Source of the DNA: Nitrospirota bacterium
GTDB lineage: Bacteria; Nitrospirota; Nitrospiria; Nitrospirales; Nitrospiraceae
Direction: 5' to 3'
DNA: 15,067 nt
Assembly: GCA_016201805.1 (NCBI GenBank)
Contig: JACQCB010000060.1
Coordinates: 1 to 15,067 of the forward strand
Position 1 is the first letter of the stretch. Each line of letters begins with the position of its first letter. A program made the translations under genes and the position numbers. Positions 1 through 11,857 of this stretch are shown here, piece after piece. The notes under the pieces were generated by a model. The model did no database searches. It saw only the letters and a list, made by a program, of their open reading frames with translations, and was not told the origin of the DNA.

Positions 1-143
1 TGGAGATGGTGATGCCGGGCGACAACGTGAGCATCACGGGCGAATTGATTTCGCCGATTGCGATGGATCAGGGGTTGCGGTTTGCGGTGCGCGAGGGCGG
101 CAAAACCGTCGGCTCCGGCGTCGTCACCGAAATCCTGGCGTAA
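1..143 (+). CDS. tuf: Elongation factor Tu, C-terminal end (first tuf copy, partial)
   Basis: The frame open from base 3 to the TAA at 141-143 encodes the last 46 residues of EF-Tu, beginning [15 protein letters not shown] and ending [10 protein letters not shown]. This is the C-terminal beta-barrel domain III, which helps bind aminoacyl-tRNA and EF-Ts; the conserved MPGDNV and [19 protein letters not shown] segments are recognisable. EF-Tu is the cytosolic GTPase that delivers aminoacyl-tRNA to the ribosomal A site. The 5' part, with the GTP-binding domain, lies outside the window. Being followed by rpmG, tRNA-Trp, secE and nusG is the classical position of the tufB-type copy. A second tuf starts at 14941. 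Confidence 0.97.
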   Translation, partial: EMVMPGDNVSITGELISPIAMDQGLRFAVREGGKTVGSGVVTEILA

Positions 144-219
144 CTGAGGTCGTCAGTCTTTGGTGGTCGGCTTTGAGGAAAGGCTGATCGCCGAAATCTG
201 GGAGCGAGGGAGTTGAAAG
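144..219 (+). other. tuf-rpmG gap with a weak hairpin
   Basis: This 76-nt gap contains a possible imperfect stem, 165-174 pairing with 179-189 (loop GAGG, one bulge, two G-U pairs). No T-run follows, so it does not look like an intrinsic terminator. No convincing -35/-10 pair is visible. A purine-rich GGGAG at 208-212 can serve as ribosome binding site for rpmG. Readthrough from tuf into rpmG is the simplest reading. Confidence 0.3.
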
Positions 220-369
220 ATGCGGGACATCATTGCCATGGCGTGTACGGAGTGCAAAGAGCGGAACTATTCCACGATGAAGAACAAGAAGAATGATCCG
301 GACCGTCTGGAGCGGAGCAAGTACTGCCGCATCTGTCGGAAGCACACGCCTCACAAGGAAGTGAAATGA
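220..369 (+). CDS. rpmG: 50S ribosomal protein L33
   Basis: This 49-residue protein has the L33 signature: an N-terminal [17 protein letters not shown], a basic [11 protein letters not shown] centre and a [14 protein letters not shown] end. Two CxxC pairs (C9/C12 and C36/C39) form the zinc-ribbon site found in the C+ forms of L33, so this is the zinc-dependent type. L33 is a small late-assembling protein of the large subunit near the E site. The ATG at 220 follows a purine-rich stretch (GGGAG at 208-212), and the length matches the usual 49-55 residues. It sits 76 nt after tuf and 19 nt before tRNA-Trp, as in many bacterial rif regions. Family identification is secure. Confidence 0.96.
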   Translation: MRDIIAMACTECKERNYSTMKNKKNDPDRLERSKYCRICRKHTPHKEVK

Positions 370-388
370 CCCAGGGAACGTTCGGCGC

Positions 389-465
389 AGGGGCATGGTG
401 TTCAACGGCTAGCATGTCGGTCTCCAAAACCGAAGGTCCAGGTTCGATTCCTGGTGCCCCTGCCA
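389..465 (+). tRNA. trpT: tRNA-Trp (anticodon CCA)
   Basis: A complete cloverleaf can be folded by eye. The acceptor stem AGGGGCA (389-395) pairs with TGCCCCT (455-461). The anticodon stem TCGGT/ACCGA (417-421/429-433) closes loop CTCCAAA, with anticodon CCA at 424-426. The T stem CCAGG/CCTGG (438-442/450-454) closes TTCGATT. The D stem (398-401 with 412-415) is weaker and uses G-U pairs. The discriminator is G462 and the CCA end is encoded at 463-465. It decodes UGG. It lies between rpmG and secE without its own visible promoter, so it is probably cut out of a longer mRNA by RNase P and a 3' nuclease. tRNA-Trp is common at this position. Confidence 0.97.
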
Positions 466-528
466 GGCCGAGCCGGCTCGACCCGGAACGTGGCTGAGGG
501 ATTGGCGAGGGCGGTGTAGGGGGCGTCG

Positions 529-723
529 ATGTTCAAGAAGCTGTGGGAATCCACGAGAGAGTTCGTGATCGACGTCAAGGTCGAGGTCAAGAAGGTGTCG
601 TTCCCTTCCAGGGCCGAAACGATGGGCTCCACCATGGTCGTCATTGTGTTCTGCGTGCTGATGTCCTTGTTTCTCTCTGTGGCGGACTCGTTTTTGGTCT
701 GGCTGATCAGCAAGGTGATTTGA
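529..723 (+). CDS. secE: Preprotein translocase subunit SecE
   Basis: This 64-residue protein is the short bacterial SecE. A charged amphipathic N-terminal part (MFKKLWESTREFVIDVKVEVKK) is followed by the conserved KVSFPSRAET hinge. One C-terminal membrane segment covers about residues 33-60 (roughly STMVVIVFCVLMSLFLSVAD and onward). SecE clamps SecY in the inner-membrane SecYEG channel. The length fits single-span SecE, unlike the three-span E. coli protein. The ATG at 529 follows a G-rich stretch at 519-523, a weak Shine-Dalgarno. Its stop is 9 nt before the nusG start, the near-universal secE-nusG pair, implying coupled expression. Confidence 0.96.
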   Translation: MFKKLWESTREFVIDVKVEVKKVSFPSRAETMGSTMVVIVFCVLMSLFLSVADSFLVWLISKVI

Positions 724-732
724 GGGAGGGTG

Positions 733-1269
733 ATGAGTAAGAGCTGGTATGTGATTCATACCTACGCCGGCTTCGAGGGGCGGGTGAAGGCCAGCATTCT
801 GGAACGGGCCAATCAGATGGGATTGGTCGAGCAGCTGGGGCAAGTGCTCGTTCCGACGGAAGACGTAATCGAGATCAAGGACGGCAAGCGCCGGACCTCC
901 AAGCGCAAGTTTTTCCCCGGCTACGTGCTGGTGGAGCTGGAGGTTCCGGTCACTGACGATGCCGTCCAGATGATCAAGGAAACCCCCAAGGTCACGGGAT
1001 TCGTCGGCGGCGGGGTGAAGCCGATGCCGCTGAGCCAGGAAGAAGCGGAATCGCTGCTGAAACAGGTGGACACCGGGACGGCGGCGCCACGGGAACAGAT
1101 TCGTTTTATCAAAGGCGATAACGTCCGCATCATCGACGGCCCCTTTCTGGGATTCAACGGCCAGGTGGACGAGGTGGATGCCGATCACAGTCGGGTCAAG
1201 GTGCTGGTGAGCATCTTCGGCCGATCGACCCCGGTGGAATTGGGATTTTTGCAGGTCGAGCGAATCTGA
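733..1269 (+). CDS. nusG: Transcription termination/antitermination factor NusG
   Basis: This 178-residue NusG binds the RNA polymerase clamp through its N-terminal NGN domain (about residues 4-112: WYVIHTYAGFE, KRKFFPGYVLVE, TPKVTGFVGG). The C-terminal KOW domain (about 125-178: FIKGDNVRIIDGPFLGFNGQ, then the FGRSTPVELGFLQVE ending) contacts Rho or ribosomal S10. It limits pausing and couples transcription to translation. ATG 733 is preferred over GTG 730 because GGAGG at 725-729 would directly abut the GTG, while it leaves 3 nt before the ATG; the start MSKSWYVIHT is also typical. It follows secE closely and precedes the ribosomal genes. Length and domains are canonical. Confidence 0.96.
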   Translation: MSKSWYVIHTYAGFEGRVKASILERANQMGLVEQLGQVLVPTEDVIEIKDGKRRTSKRKFFPGYVLVELEVPVTDDAVQMIKETPKVTGFVGGGVKPMPLSQEEAESLLKQVDTGTAAPREQIRFIKGDNVRIIDGPFLGFNGQVDEVDADHSRVKVLVSIFGRSTPVELGFLQVERI

Positions 1270-1283
1270 GCGGGCGAGCGTTA

Positions 1284-1335
1284 AATTTGTAGGTTTGAGT
1301 TGTTCAGGCAACCAAACAACTCAAACCTCAAAATT
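1284..1335 (+). repeat. AT-rich inverted repeat upstream of rplK
   Basis: A perfect 14-bp stem, AGGTTTGAGTTGTT (1291-1304) pairing with 1315-1328, closes a 10-nt loop. After a 2x2 mismatch it can extend by five A-T pairs (1284-1288 with 1331-1335). The base composition is clearly more AT-rich than the flanking genes. No T-run follows, so it is not a standard terminator. It ends 16 nt before the rplK ATG and 6 nt before its GGAG. It could be a leader structure controlling rplK-rplA or a dispersed palindromic repeat; its right half resembles the element before rpoB. Confidence 0.75.
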
Positions 1336-1351
1336 CTTTACGGAGTAAGGC

Positions 1352-1777
1352 ATGGCGAAAGAGATTACCGGTTCAATCAAGCTGCAAATTCCGGCCGGCA
1401 AGGCCAATCCGGCTCCTCCGGTGGGGCCGTCTCTCGGCCAGCACGGTGTGAACATCATGGAGTTCTGCAAGCAGTTCAATGCCAGGACCCAGAAGGACGG
1501 GGACAGCATCATCCCGGTCGTCATCACCGTCTATAAGGATCGGACATTCACCTTCGTCACGCGCACGCCGCCGGCCTCCGATCTCCTCAAAAAGGCCTCC
1601 GGCATCATCAAGGGATCGGGGATCCCCCATAAGGAGAAGGTGGGCAAAATCACGCGCGCGCAACTCAAGGAGATTGCGACGAAGAAGATGGCGGACCTCA
1701 ACGCGGCAGATGTCGAGGGGGCGATGCACATCATCGAGGGAACCGCGCGCAGCATGGGGATTGTCGTCCAGGGGTAG
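1352..1777 (+). CDS. rplK: 50S ribosomal protein L11
   Basis: This 141-residue L11 is the usual length. The N-terminal domain has the proline-rich [16 protein letters not shown] segment (from residue 20), the region contacting thiostrepton-type antibiotics and elongation factors. The C-terminal domain (about 75-141: [39 protein letters not shown]) binds the 23S rRNA GTPase-associated centre. L11 supports factor-dependent GTP hydrolysis and RelA activation. The ATG at 1352 follows GGAG at 1342-1345 with good spacing. It is the first gene after an AT-rich hairpin in an 82-nt gap and is followed by rplA 51 nt later, the standard L11 operon pair. Confidence 0.97.
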   Translation: MAKEITGSIKLQIPAGKANPAPPVGPSLGQHGVNIMEFCKQFNARTQKDGDSIIPVVITVYKDRTFTFVTRTPPASDLLKKASGIIKGSGIPHKEKVGKITRAQLKEIATKKMADLNAADVEGAMHIIEGTARSMGIVVQG

Positions 1778-1828
1778 TGTCCGGCATTGCGGTGTGATGC
1801 GGCGAGGACGTGAGGTAAGGAGCGGATC

Positions 1829-2521
1829 ATGGGCAAGAAAATGAAGGCGGCGATGGCCAAGGTCGAACCGAGGTTCTACAACTTGAAGGAAGCCGTGGGT
1901 CTCGTCAAGCAAGCGGCCTACGCGAAGTTCGATGAGTCGGTGGACCTGGCTCTTCGGCTGGGGGTGGACCCCAAGCGGGCCGATCAAATGGTGCGGGGCA
2001 CGTCGGTCCTTCCGCATGGGACGGGCAAGAAGGTGCGGGTGCTCGTGTTTGCCAAGGGCGAGAAGGAGCAGGAAGCCCGCGCGGCCGGCGCGGATTACGT
2101 CGGGGCCGATGAGTTGATGGAAAAGGTCAAGGGCGGGTGGATGGATTTTGACCAGGCCATCGCGACGCCTGATCTGATGGGAGCCGTCGGGAAGCTCGGG
2201 AAAGTCCTGGGTCCGCGCGGGTTGATGCCGAATCCGAAGACCGGCACCGTGACCTTCGAGGTGGGGAAGGCCATCGCCGAGATCAGAAAAGGCCGCGTGG
2301 AGTACAAGGTCGAAAAAGCCGGCATCGTGCAGGTGTCGGTGGGCAAGGTGTCGTTCGACGAGCAGCGCCTCTACGAGAATGCCCATGCGATCCTGGAGGC
2401 CGTGATGAAGGCCAAGCCGGCTTCCTGCAAGGGGCGCTATCTGAAGAGCGCGACGGTTTCCAGTACGATGGGGCCGGGGGTGCATCTGGACGCGGTGGCG
2501 ATCATCAAGCAATGGAGCTGA
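1829..2521 (+). CDS. rplA: 50S ribosomal protein L1
   Basis: This 230-residue L1 has the family landmarks [17 protein letters not shown] (from residue 61), [14 protein letters not shown] (128-141) and the late TMGPGVHLD (213-221). L1 forms the mobile stalk at the ribosomal E site that handles deacylated tRNA. In E. coli it also represses its own rplK-rplA mRNA; whether it does so here cannot be read from the sequence. The ATG at 1829 follows a near-perfect AAGGAG at 1817-1822. Length is normal. The next gene, rplJ, starts only 27 nt after the stop. Confidence 0.97.
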   Translation: MGKKMKAAMAKVEPRFYNLKEAVGLVKQAAYAKFDESVDLALRLGVDPKRADQMVRGTSVLPHGTGKKVRVLVFAKGEKEQEARAAGADYVGADELMEKVKGGWMDFDQAIATPDLMGAVGKLGKVLGPRGLMPNPKTGTVTFEVGKAIAEIRKGRVEYKVEKAGIVQVSVGKVSFDEQRLYENAHAILEAVMKAKPASCKGRYLKSATVSSTMGPGVHLDAVAIIKQWS

Positions 2522-2548
2522 GCCAAGGGCTGAGGTGAGGGGGCGAGC

Positions 2549-3478
2549 ATGAAGAAGGACGAAAAGACCACAGCCGTCGCCGAACTGCACGAGAGATTTT
2601 CGCGGGCCAAGCTCGCGATCATGACCGAGTGCGTGGGGATGGAGGTCAATCAGATTACCGAACTGCGCAAGCAGCTGCGGGGGGTCAAGGCGGAATTCAG
2701 GGTGGTCAAGAATACGCTGGCCGCGCGCGCCGTGGCGGGGACGTCGCTGGCGGAGGCCGGGCCGCATTTCAAGGGGCCGCTGGCGGTCTTGATCGGGTAC
2801 GACGATCCCGTCCTGCCGACGAAAATCCTCCGGGATTTCATCCAGGCGGAAAAGCGCGCTGAAAAGATGAAGATGACGGTCGGGGTCTTGGAGGGGAAAC
2901 TGCTCAAGCCCTCCCAGTTGGTGGCCGTGGCCACCCTGCCGACCAAGCCGGTGTTGCTCTCCATGCTCCTCTCGGCCATGCAGGGCCCGGCGCGGGGCCT
3001 GGTGTTTGCGCTGAGCGGACTCGTGCGAGAGTTAGTGGGTGTGATGATCGCTATTTCTGACAAGAAGAAAGGAGAAGGGGACATGCCAGCAACTGAAGGG
3101 AAATTGTCGCAGGAAGAATTCATCAAGGCCATCGAGGGCATGACCGTGCTGGAGTTGTCCGAGCTGGTCAAGGGTTTGGAGACGCGTTTCGGCGTGACGG
3201 CGGCGGCGCCGGTGGCCGTGGCGGCCGCTCCGACCGGTGGCGGCGCGGCGGCGGTGGAGGAAAAGACGGCGTTCGACGTCATTCTGGCCAGCGCGGCGGC
3301 GGACAAGAAGATCCAGGTGATCAAGGTCGTGCGGGAACTCACGAGCCTCGGCCTGAAAGAAGCCAAGGATTTGGTGGAGGGCGCGCCCAAGCCCGTGAAG
3401 ACGGGGGTCACGAAGGAAGAAGCCGAGACCATGAAGAAGAAGCTGGAAGAAAACGGCGCCAAGGTCGAGATCAAGTAA
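2549..3478 (+). CDS. rplJ: L10 reading frame fused in frame to L7/L12
   Basis: Residues 1-178 are ribosomal protein L10. The N-terminal rRNA-binding domain carries [15 protein letters not shown] (residues 48-62) and [14 protein letters not shown] (75-88). A C-terminal helix, about 133-174 ([19 protein letters not shown], then [16 protein letters not shown]), is where L7/L12 dimers dock. L10 is the stalk base that recruits translational GTPases. No stop codon follows D178: the frame continues straight into the L7/L12 methionine (3083) and ends at the shared TAA (3476-3478), giving 309 residues. L10 alone would be 178 residues, a normal size, so the expected stop is what is missing. The ATG at 2549 follows GAGGGGG at 2537-2543. 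Either a true fusion or a one-base sequence error is possible. Confidence 0.85.
   Translation: MKKDEKTTAVAELHERFSRAKLAIMTECVGMEVNQITELRKQLRGVKAEFRVVKNTLAARAVAGTSLAEAGPHFKGPLAVLIGYDDPVLPTKILRDFIQAEKRAEKMKMTVGVLEGKLLKPSQLVAVATLPTKPVLLSMLLSAMQGPARGLVFALSGLVRELVGVMIAISDKKKGEGDMPATEGKLSQEEFIKAIEGMTVLELSELVKGLETRFGVTAAAPVAVAAAPTGGGAAAVEEKTAFDVILASAAADKKIQVIKVVRELTSLGLKEAKDLVEGAPKPVKTGVTKEEAETMKKKLEENGAKVEIK
3068..3085 (+). promoter_or_regulatory. Internal ribosome binding site and start for L7/L12
   Basis: AAAGGAG at 3068-3074 is a strong Shine-Dalgarno, 8 nt before ATG 3083, inside the uninterrupted L10-L7/L12 frame. Its preservation argues that free L7/L12 is made by independent initiation even though L10 has no stop codon before it. 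Confidence 0.75.
3083..3478 (+). CDS. rplL: 50S ribosomal protein L7/L12 (internal start)
   Basis: From the internal ATG this is a full-length 131-residue L7/L12. The N-terminal dimerisation and L10-docking region is about residues 1-38 ([20 protein letters not shown]). An Ala/Gly-rich flexible hinge covers about 39-58. The C-terminal factor-binding domain covers about 62-131, with [38 protein letters not shown] and the final [11 protein letters not shown]. Several copies per ribosome bind L10 and recruit EF-G, EF-Tu and initiation and release factors. Because several L7/L12 are needed per L10, separate translation from the strong site at 3068-3074 is expected. The gene lacks an upstream in-frame stop, so it also exists as the C-terminal part of the 309-residue L10 fusion. 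Confidence 0.9.
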   Translation: MPATEGKLSQEEFIKAIEGMTVLELSELVKGLETRFGVTAAAPVAVAAAPTGGGAAAVEEKTAFDVILASAAADKKIQVIKVVRELTSLGLKEAKDLVEGAPKPVKTGVTKEEAETMKKKLEENGAKVEIK

Positions 3479-3493
3479 GGCGGCTTTGCGTGG

Positions 3494-3541
3494 TGAGTTT
3501 TGCGTGTTGAGCGAAGCGTACCGCTCGACGCTCAAAACTTA
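3494..3541 (+). repeat. Imperfect inverted repeat upstream of rpoB
   Basis: An 18-bp stem, 3496-3513 with 3522-3539, contains one mismatch and two G-U pairs and closes an 8-nt loop; it can extend by two pairs. The right arm and flank CTCAAAACTTAAAATT (3531-3546) match CTCAAACCTCAAAATT at 1320-1335 in 14 of 16 positions. It ends 28 nt before the rpoB ATG and no T-run follows. It may be a dispersed palindromic repeat or an mRNA processing or attenuation site between the stalk genes and rpoB. Confidence 0.65.
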
Positions 3542-3568
3542 AAATTTGTGGTCATTGAGGGGGCGGGC

Positions 3569-6500
3569 ATGTCTGAATCGATGGTCGATGGAATGATCGA
3601 GCGGAAAGACTTTTCCAAAATCCGTGCGAACATTGACATCCCTGACCTGATCGAAATCCAGAAGCGGTCCTACGAGCAGTTTCTCCAGATGGAGGTTGCG
3701 CCGGACCGACGGGAAGATAAAGGGCTCCAGGCGGCCCTGACCAGCGTGTTTCCGATCGCCGATTACAACAACACGGCGATCCTGGAATTCTCGAGTTACT
3801 CGTTGGGCACGCCCAAGTACGATGTGCGGGAGTGTCTTGAGCAGGGGATGACCTTCGCCGTCCCTCTGAAGGTGCGGGTCCGGCTCGTGGTCTTCGACAG
3901 GGAAGACAAGGGGCCGAAGAAGAAGGTGCTCGACGTTCGTGAGCAGGAGGTCTACGTCGGCGAGTTGCCGCTCATGACGGAGCGGGGCACGTTCATCGTG
4001 AACGGGACGGAGCGGGTGGTGGTCAGCCAGTTGCACCGTTCGCCCGGCGCCTCCTTCACCCACGACAAGGGGCGGACGCATGCGAGCGGCAAGGTGCTGT
4101 ATTCCGCCCGTATCATTCCGTACCGGGGCTCCTGGCTGGACTTCGAATTCGACGCGCGGGACATCCTCTACGTCCGCATCGACCGTCGCCGGAAGATGCC
4201 GGCCACGATCCTCCTCAAGGCTTTCGGGTTTTCGACTGACGACCTCCTGAAAATGTACTACCCGGTGGAAGAAATCCGGGTGGCCAAGGGCAAGCTCCTG
4301 CGGAAGCTGGATCCGGAGATCCATCACGGGCTGAAGTGCTCGATCGACGTCACGGAGAAGGGCGGCAAGGAGCCGATCGTCAAGGAGGGCGCGAAGCTGA
4401 CGAAGCCCATGATCGTCCGCGTCAAGGCGGCGGGCGTGAAGGAGATCCCGGTCGACAGCGCGGAGCTGGTCGGACGGGCCGTGTTGACCGAGCTGGTGGA
4501 CCCTGTCAGCAAGGAAAAAATTCTCGACAAGAACCATAAGCTGACGCCTGAGACGATCGAAAAGATCCTCGAAAGCCGCGTGGAGAGTTTCAAGATTATC
4601 TATTTGGATGCCGCAACGGCCACGCCGGTGATTCTGGATACGCTGGAAATGGAGCGGACCGCCTCGAAAGAAGAGGCGATGGTCGAGATCTATAAGCGCC
4701 TGCGGCCGGGGGAGACGCCGTCGATCGAGACCGCACGCGTGCTCTTCGAAAACCTGTTCAACAACGCCAAGCGCTACGACCTCTCGCCGGTGGGCCGGCT
4801 GAAGCTGAACAAGAAACTCGGGTTGGATCTGCCGCTGGAGCAGCGGACGGTCGTGTCGCAGGACGTCGTCGAGGTCGTCCGGTACCTCGTGAACCTGAAG
4901 ATGGGCAAGGGCGAGATCGACGACATCGATCACTTGGGGAACCGGCGGGTCCGGTCCGTGGGCGAATTGCTGGAGAACCAATTCCGCATCGGCCTGGCCA
5001 GGATGGAGCGGAGCATCAAGGAGCGGATGAACCTCCTGGACATGGAGACGGTGCTCCCGCATGACCTGATCAACGCCAAGCCGGTTGTGGCCTCGATCAA
5101 GGAGTTCTTCAGCAGCAGCCAGCTGTCCCAGTTCATGGACCAGACGAATCCGTTGGCGGAGATCACGCACAAGCGGCGCTTGTCCGCCCTCGGCCCCGGC
5201 GGTCTGACCCGCGAGCGGGCCGGCTTTGAGGTGCGCGACGTGCACCCCTCCCATTACAGCCGCATCTGCCCGATCGAAACCCCTGAAGGCCCGAACATCG
5301 GCCTCATCACCTCGCTGGCGACCTACGCGCGGATCAACGAATTCGGCTTCATCGAGGCGCCGTACCGCCGGGTTCGCAAAGGGCGGGTGACGGACGAGAT
5401 CGAATATCTGTCGGCCATCGAGGGCGAGAAGTACCTCATCGCGCAGGCGAACTCGAAGGTGGATACGTCGGGCCGGCTGGTTTCGGAGACGGTCTCCGCC
5501 CGGTACGGGGGCGAATTCATTATCGCGATGCCGGACAAGGTCGAGTACATGGACGTGTCGCCCAAGCAGGTGGTCAGCGTCGCCACGGCGCTGGTGCCGT
5601 TTCTGGAGCATGACGACGCGAACCGCGCATTGATGGGCTCGAACATGCAGCGGCAGGCGGTTCCCTTGCTCAGCGCGGAAGCGCCGTTGGTCGGGACCGG
5701 GATGGAGGCTGTGGTGGCGCGGGACTCCGGCTATGTCGTCCAAGCCAAGCGCGCGGGCGTGGTCGAAAGCGTGGACGCCACCCGCATTGTGGTGCGGGCG
5801 GAGCATCGGAAGAGGGAAGAGGGGGGCCGCAAGGGCGAGGCCGGCCTGGACGTCTACGACTTGATCAAGTTTCAGCGGTCGAACCAGAGCACGTGCATCA
5901 CGCAGAAACCGGTGGTCCGGCTCGGGCAGCCGGTCAAAAAAGGGCAGGTGCTGGCCGATGGTCCGGCCATCGATCAGGGCGAATTGGCCCTGGGGCGCAA
6001 CGTGCTGGTGGCTTTCATGCCGTGGGGCGGCTACAACTTCGAGGACGCGATCCTGCTCAGTGAGAAATTGGTGCGGGAAGACGTGTTCACCTCCATTCAC
6101 ATCGAAGAGTTCGAGGTCGAGGCGCGCGACACCAAGCTGGGGAAGGAAGACATTACCCGCGACATTCCGAACATCGGGGAAGAGGCGCTTCGCAATCTCG
6201 ATGAGAGCGGCATCATCCGCATCGGCGCCGAGGTCAAGCCGGGCGACATTCTGGTCGGCAAGGTCACGCCCAAGGGCGAGACGCAGCTGACTCCCGAGGA
6301 AAAGCTGTTGCGCGCGATCTTCGGCGAAAAGGCCGGCGATGTGAAGGATACCTCGCTGACCGTGCCCCCGGGCGTCGAGGGCATCGTCGTCGACGTCAAG
6401 ATCTTCTCGCGCAAGGGGATGGACAAAGACGAGCGGTCCAAGAGCATCGAGAGCGAGGACGTGCTCAAGCTCCAGCGGGATCACCAGGACGAGCTGCGCA

Positions 6501-7537
6501 TCATCGAAGAAGAAAAGAACAAGAAGATGCGCAAGCTGCTGCTGGGGAAGGTCGTCGGGCGGGACCTGATGGACCCGGAGAGCGGCGACGTGAACCTCAA
6601 GAAGAAGGGGAAGCTGACCGCCGAAATCCTCAAGAAGCTCTCGGACGACAATGTTCGCCACATCATCCTGAGCGACCCCGACGAGCAGAAAGAGCTGGAG
6701 GAGATCGAACGGTTCGCCAAGGATCAGAGCGAAGTCATCCAGACTCTCTATGACGAGAAGATCGGGCGCCTGAAGCGGGGCGATGAATTGCCGCCCGGCG
6801 TGATCAAGTTGGTGAAAGTCTACGTGGCGATGAAGCGGAAAATCTCGGTCGGCGACAAGATGGCCGGCCGGCACGGGAACAAGGGCGTCGTGTCCCGGAT
6901 CCTTCCGGAAGAGGACATGCCCTATCTGCCGGACGGCACGCCGGTCGAGATCGTGCTCAATCCGCTGGGCGTGCCGTCGCGCATGAACGTGGGGCAGATC
7001 CTGGAAGCGCACCTCGGCATGGCGGCCAAGGCGCTGGGGCTGCACGTGGCCAGCCCGGTCTTCGACGGGGCGTCGGAAAAAGAAATCAAGGAACTGCTCA
7101 AGAAGGCGAAGATGTCGACGAGCGGGCAGTTCACGGTCTATGACGGGCGGAGCGGTGAGCCGTTCGGCAGCCCGGTGACCGTTGGCTACATGTACATGCT
7201 GAAGCTCCACCACTTGGTGGACGACAAAATCCACGCCCGGTCGATCGGGCCGTATTCGCTGGTCACGCAGCAGCCCTTGGGCGGCAAGGCGCAATTCGGC
7301 GGACAGCGGTTGGGCGAGATGGAAGTGTGGGCGTTGCAGGCTTACGGCGCCGCGTCCACGCTCCAGGAGTTCCTGACCGTGAAGTCCGACGACGTGCCGG
7401 GCCGCTCACGGATCTACGAAGCCATCGTGAAGGGCGAGAATTTCTTGGAGCCCGGTCTCCCCGAATCGTTCAATGTGTTGGTCAAAGAACTGCAAAGCCT
7501 GGGTCTCGACGTCGAGTTGATCAAGGCGAAGGACTAA
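3569..7537 (+). CDS. rpoB: DNA-directed RNA polymerase subunit beta
   Basis: This 1322-residue beta subunit aligns end to end with the E. coli type. The rifampicin pocket starts at F513 ([20 protein letters not shown]) and keeps D524, H534 and S539, equivalent to E. coli D516, H526 and S531, so it looks rifampicin-sensitive. The active-site lysines in [10 protein letters not shown] are K1097 and K1105. The C-terminal [19 protein letters not shown] clamp region is intact. A lysine/glutamate-rich insertion at about residues 951-1075 corresponds to the Gram-negative beta insertion SI2, while a later loop is shorter than in E. coli. The ATG at 3569 follows GAGGGGG (3557-3563); the frame stays open to a TTG at 3500 but that extension crosses a hairpin. 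rpoC follows after 16 nt. Confidence 0.98.
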   Translation: MSESMVDGMIERKDFSKIRANIDIPDLIEIQKRSYEQFLQMEVAPDRREDKGLQAALTSVFPIADYNNTAILEFSSYSLGTPKYDVRECLEQGMTFAVPLKVRVRLVVFDREDKGPKKKVLDVREQEVYVGELPLMTERGTFIVNGTERVVVSQLHRSPGASFTHDKGRTHASGKVLYSARIIPYRGSWLDFEFDARDILYVRIDRRRKMPATILLKAFGFSTDDLLKMYYPVEEIRVAKGKLLRKLDPEIHHGLKCSIDVTEKGGKEPIVKEGAKLTKPMIVRVKAAGVKEIPVDSAELVGRAVLTELVDPVSKEKILDKNHKLTPETIEKILESRVESFKIIYLDAATATPVILDTLEMERTASKEEAMVEIYKRLRPGETPSIETARVLFENLFNNAKRYDLSPVGRLKLNKKLGLDLPLEQRTVVSQDVVEVVRYLVNLKMGKGEIDDIDHLGNRRVRSVGELLENQFRIGLARMERSIKERMNLLDMETVLPHDLINAKPVVASIKEFFSSSQLSQFMDQTNPLAEITHKRRLSALGPGGLTRERAGFEVRDVHPSHYSRICPIETPEGPNIGLITSLATYARINEFGFIEAPYRRVRKGRVTDEIEYLSAIEGEKYLIAQANSKVDTSGRLVSETVSARYGGEFIIAMPDKVEYMDVSPKQVVSVATALVPFLEHDDANRALMGSNMQRQAVPLLSAEAPLVGTGMEAVVARDSGYVVQAKRAGVVESVDATRIVVRAEHRKREEGGRKGEAGLDVYDLIKFQRSNQSTCITQKPVVRLGQPVKKGQVLADGPAIDQGELALGRNVLVAFMPWGGYNFEDAILLSEKLVREDVFTSIHIEEFEVEARDTKLGKEDITRDIPNIGEEALRNLDESGIIRIGAEVKPGDILVGKVTPKGETQLTPEEKLLRAIFGEKAGDVKDTSLTVPPGVEGIVVDVKIFSRKGMDKDERSKSIESEDVLKLQRDHQDELRIIEEEKNKKMRKLLLGKVVGRDLMDPESGDVNLKKKGKLTAEILKKLSDDNVRHIILSDPDEQKELEEIERFAKDQSEVIQTLYDEKIGRLKRGDELPPGVIKLVKVYVAMKRKISVGDKMAGRHGNKGVVSRILPEEDMPYLPDGTPVEIVLNPLGVPSRMNVGQILEAHLGMAAKALGLHVASPVFDGASEKEIKELLKKAKMSTSGQFTVYDGRSGEPFGSPVTVGYMYMLKLHHLVDDKIHARSIGPYSLVTQQPLGGKAQFGGQRLGEMEVWALQAYGAASTLQEFLTVKSDDVPGRSRIYEAIVKGENFLEPGLPESFNVLVKELQSLGLDVELIKAKD

Positions 7538-7553
7538 GCAGGAGGGGGCAACC

Positions 7554-11732
<4,179 letters not shown>

Positions 11733-11753
11733 ACGAATTAGCCGTCATGGCTC

Positions 11754-11782
11754 TTGACAGGGCCGGCGTGGCTCATTATAAT
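11754..11782 (+). promoter_or_regulatory. Fully consensus sigma70 promoter for rpsL-rpsG-fusA-tuf
   Basis: TTGACA (11754-11759) and TATAAT (11777-11782) are both perfect matches, separated by exactly 17 nt. The likely transcript start is about 11788-11790, giving a leader of about 70 nt before rpsL. The -35 box lies 21 nt after the rpoC stop, so the str block gets its own strong initiation on top of readthrough from rpoC. Confidence 0.92.
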
Positions 11783-11794
11783 CCGTAGGTTTCC

Positions 11795-11823
11795 TGGGGC
11801 CGAGTGGTCTGACCCCATCTCGG
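11795..11823 (+). promoter_or_regulatory. Possible str operon leader structure
   Basis: Two overlapping short helices can form in the leader: TGGGG/CCCCA (11795-11799 with 11813-11817) and CCGAG/CTCGG (11800-11804 with 11819-11823, with an inner GGT/ACC). They interleave and so are best read as mutually exclusive. The segment is short and the pairing could be chance. Downstream, three purine-rich blocks (AAAGGGG 11837-11842 region, AAGGGAG at 11846-11852, TAAGG 11853-11857) precede the rpsL ATG. Confidence 0.35.
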
Positions 11824-11857
11824 AGGCCGATGCGTAAAGGGGCGTAAGGGAGTAAGG

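Noticed and set aside
466..528. Perfect 12-bp palindrome CGAGCCGGCTCG just after tRNA-Trp as a terminator or operator
   Set aside because: As a hairpin it has only a 4-bp stem, no T-run follows, and such short GC palindromes are expected by chance in GC-rich DNA.
730..735. GTG 730 as nusG start
   Set aside because: It touches the GGAGG at 725-729, leaving no spacing; ATG 733 gives the usual MSKSWYVIHT start.
1284..1335. The hairpins at 1284-1335, 3494-3541 and 14790-14880 as intrinsic terminators
   Set aside because: None is followed by a run of T on the + strand, and all lie between genes normally co-transcribed.
3040..3100. A programmed frameshift that would end L10 before L7/L12
   Set aside because: The L10-like C-terminus ([16 protein letters not shown]) is encoded in the same frame as L7/L12, the stops in the other frames would cut off or replace this helix end, and no clear slippery heptamer with downstream structure is visible.
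3540..3545. TAAAAT as a -10 box for an rpoB promoter
   Set aside because: No acceptable -35 hexamer lies 16-18 nt upstream; the nearest TTGAGC is about 27 nt away.
3500..3568. A 23-codon N-terminal extension of rpoB from TTG 3500
   Set aside because: It would translate through the hairpin and lacks a Shine-Dalgarno; ATG 3569 has GAGGGGG at proper spacing and a typical RpoB N-terminus.
3539..7294. A 1251-codon open frame antisense to rpoB
   Set aside because: Its codons are in exact register with rpoB codons, so it stays open simply because rpoB avoids TTA, CTA and TCA codons in this GC-rich genome. The product is low-complexity and resembles no family I know, and no start signals support it.
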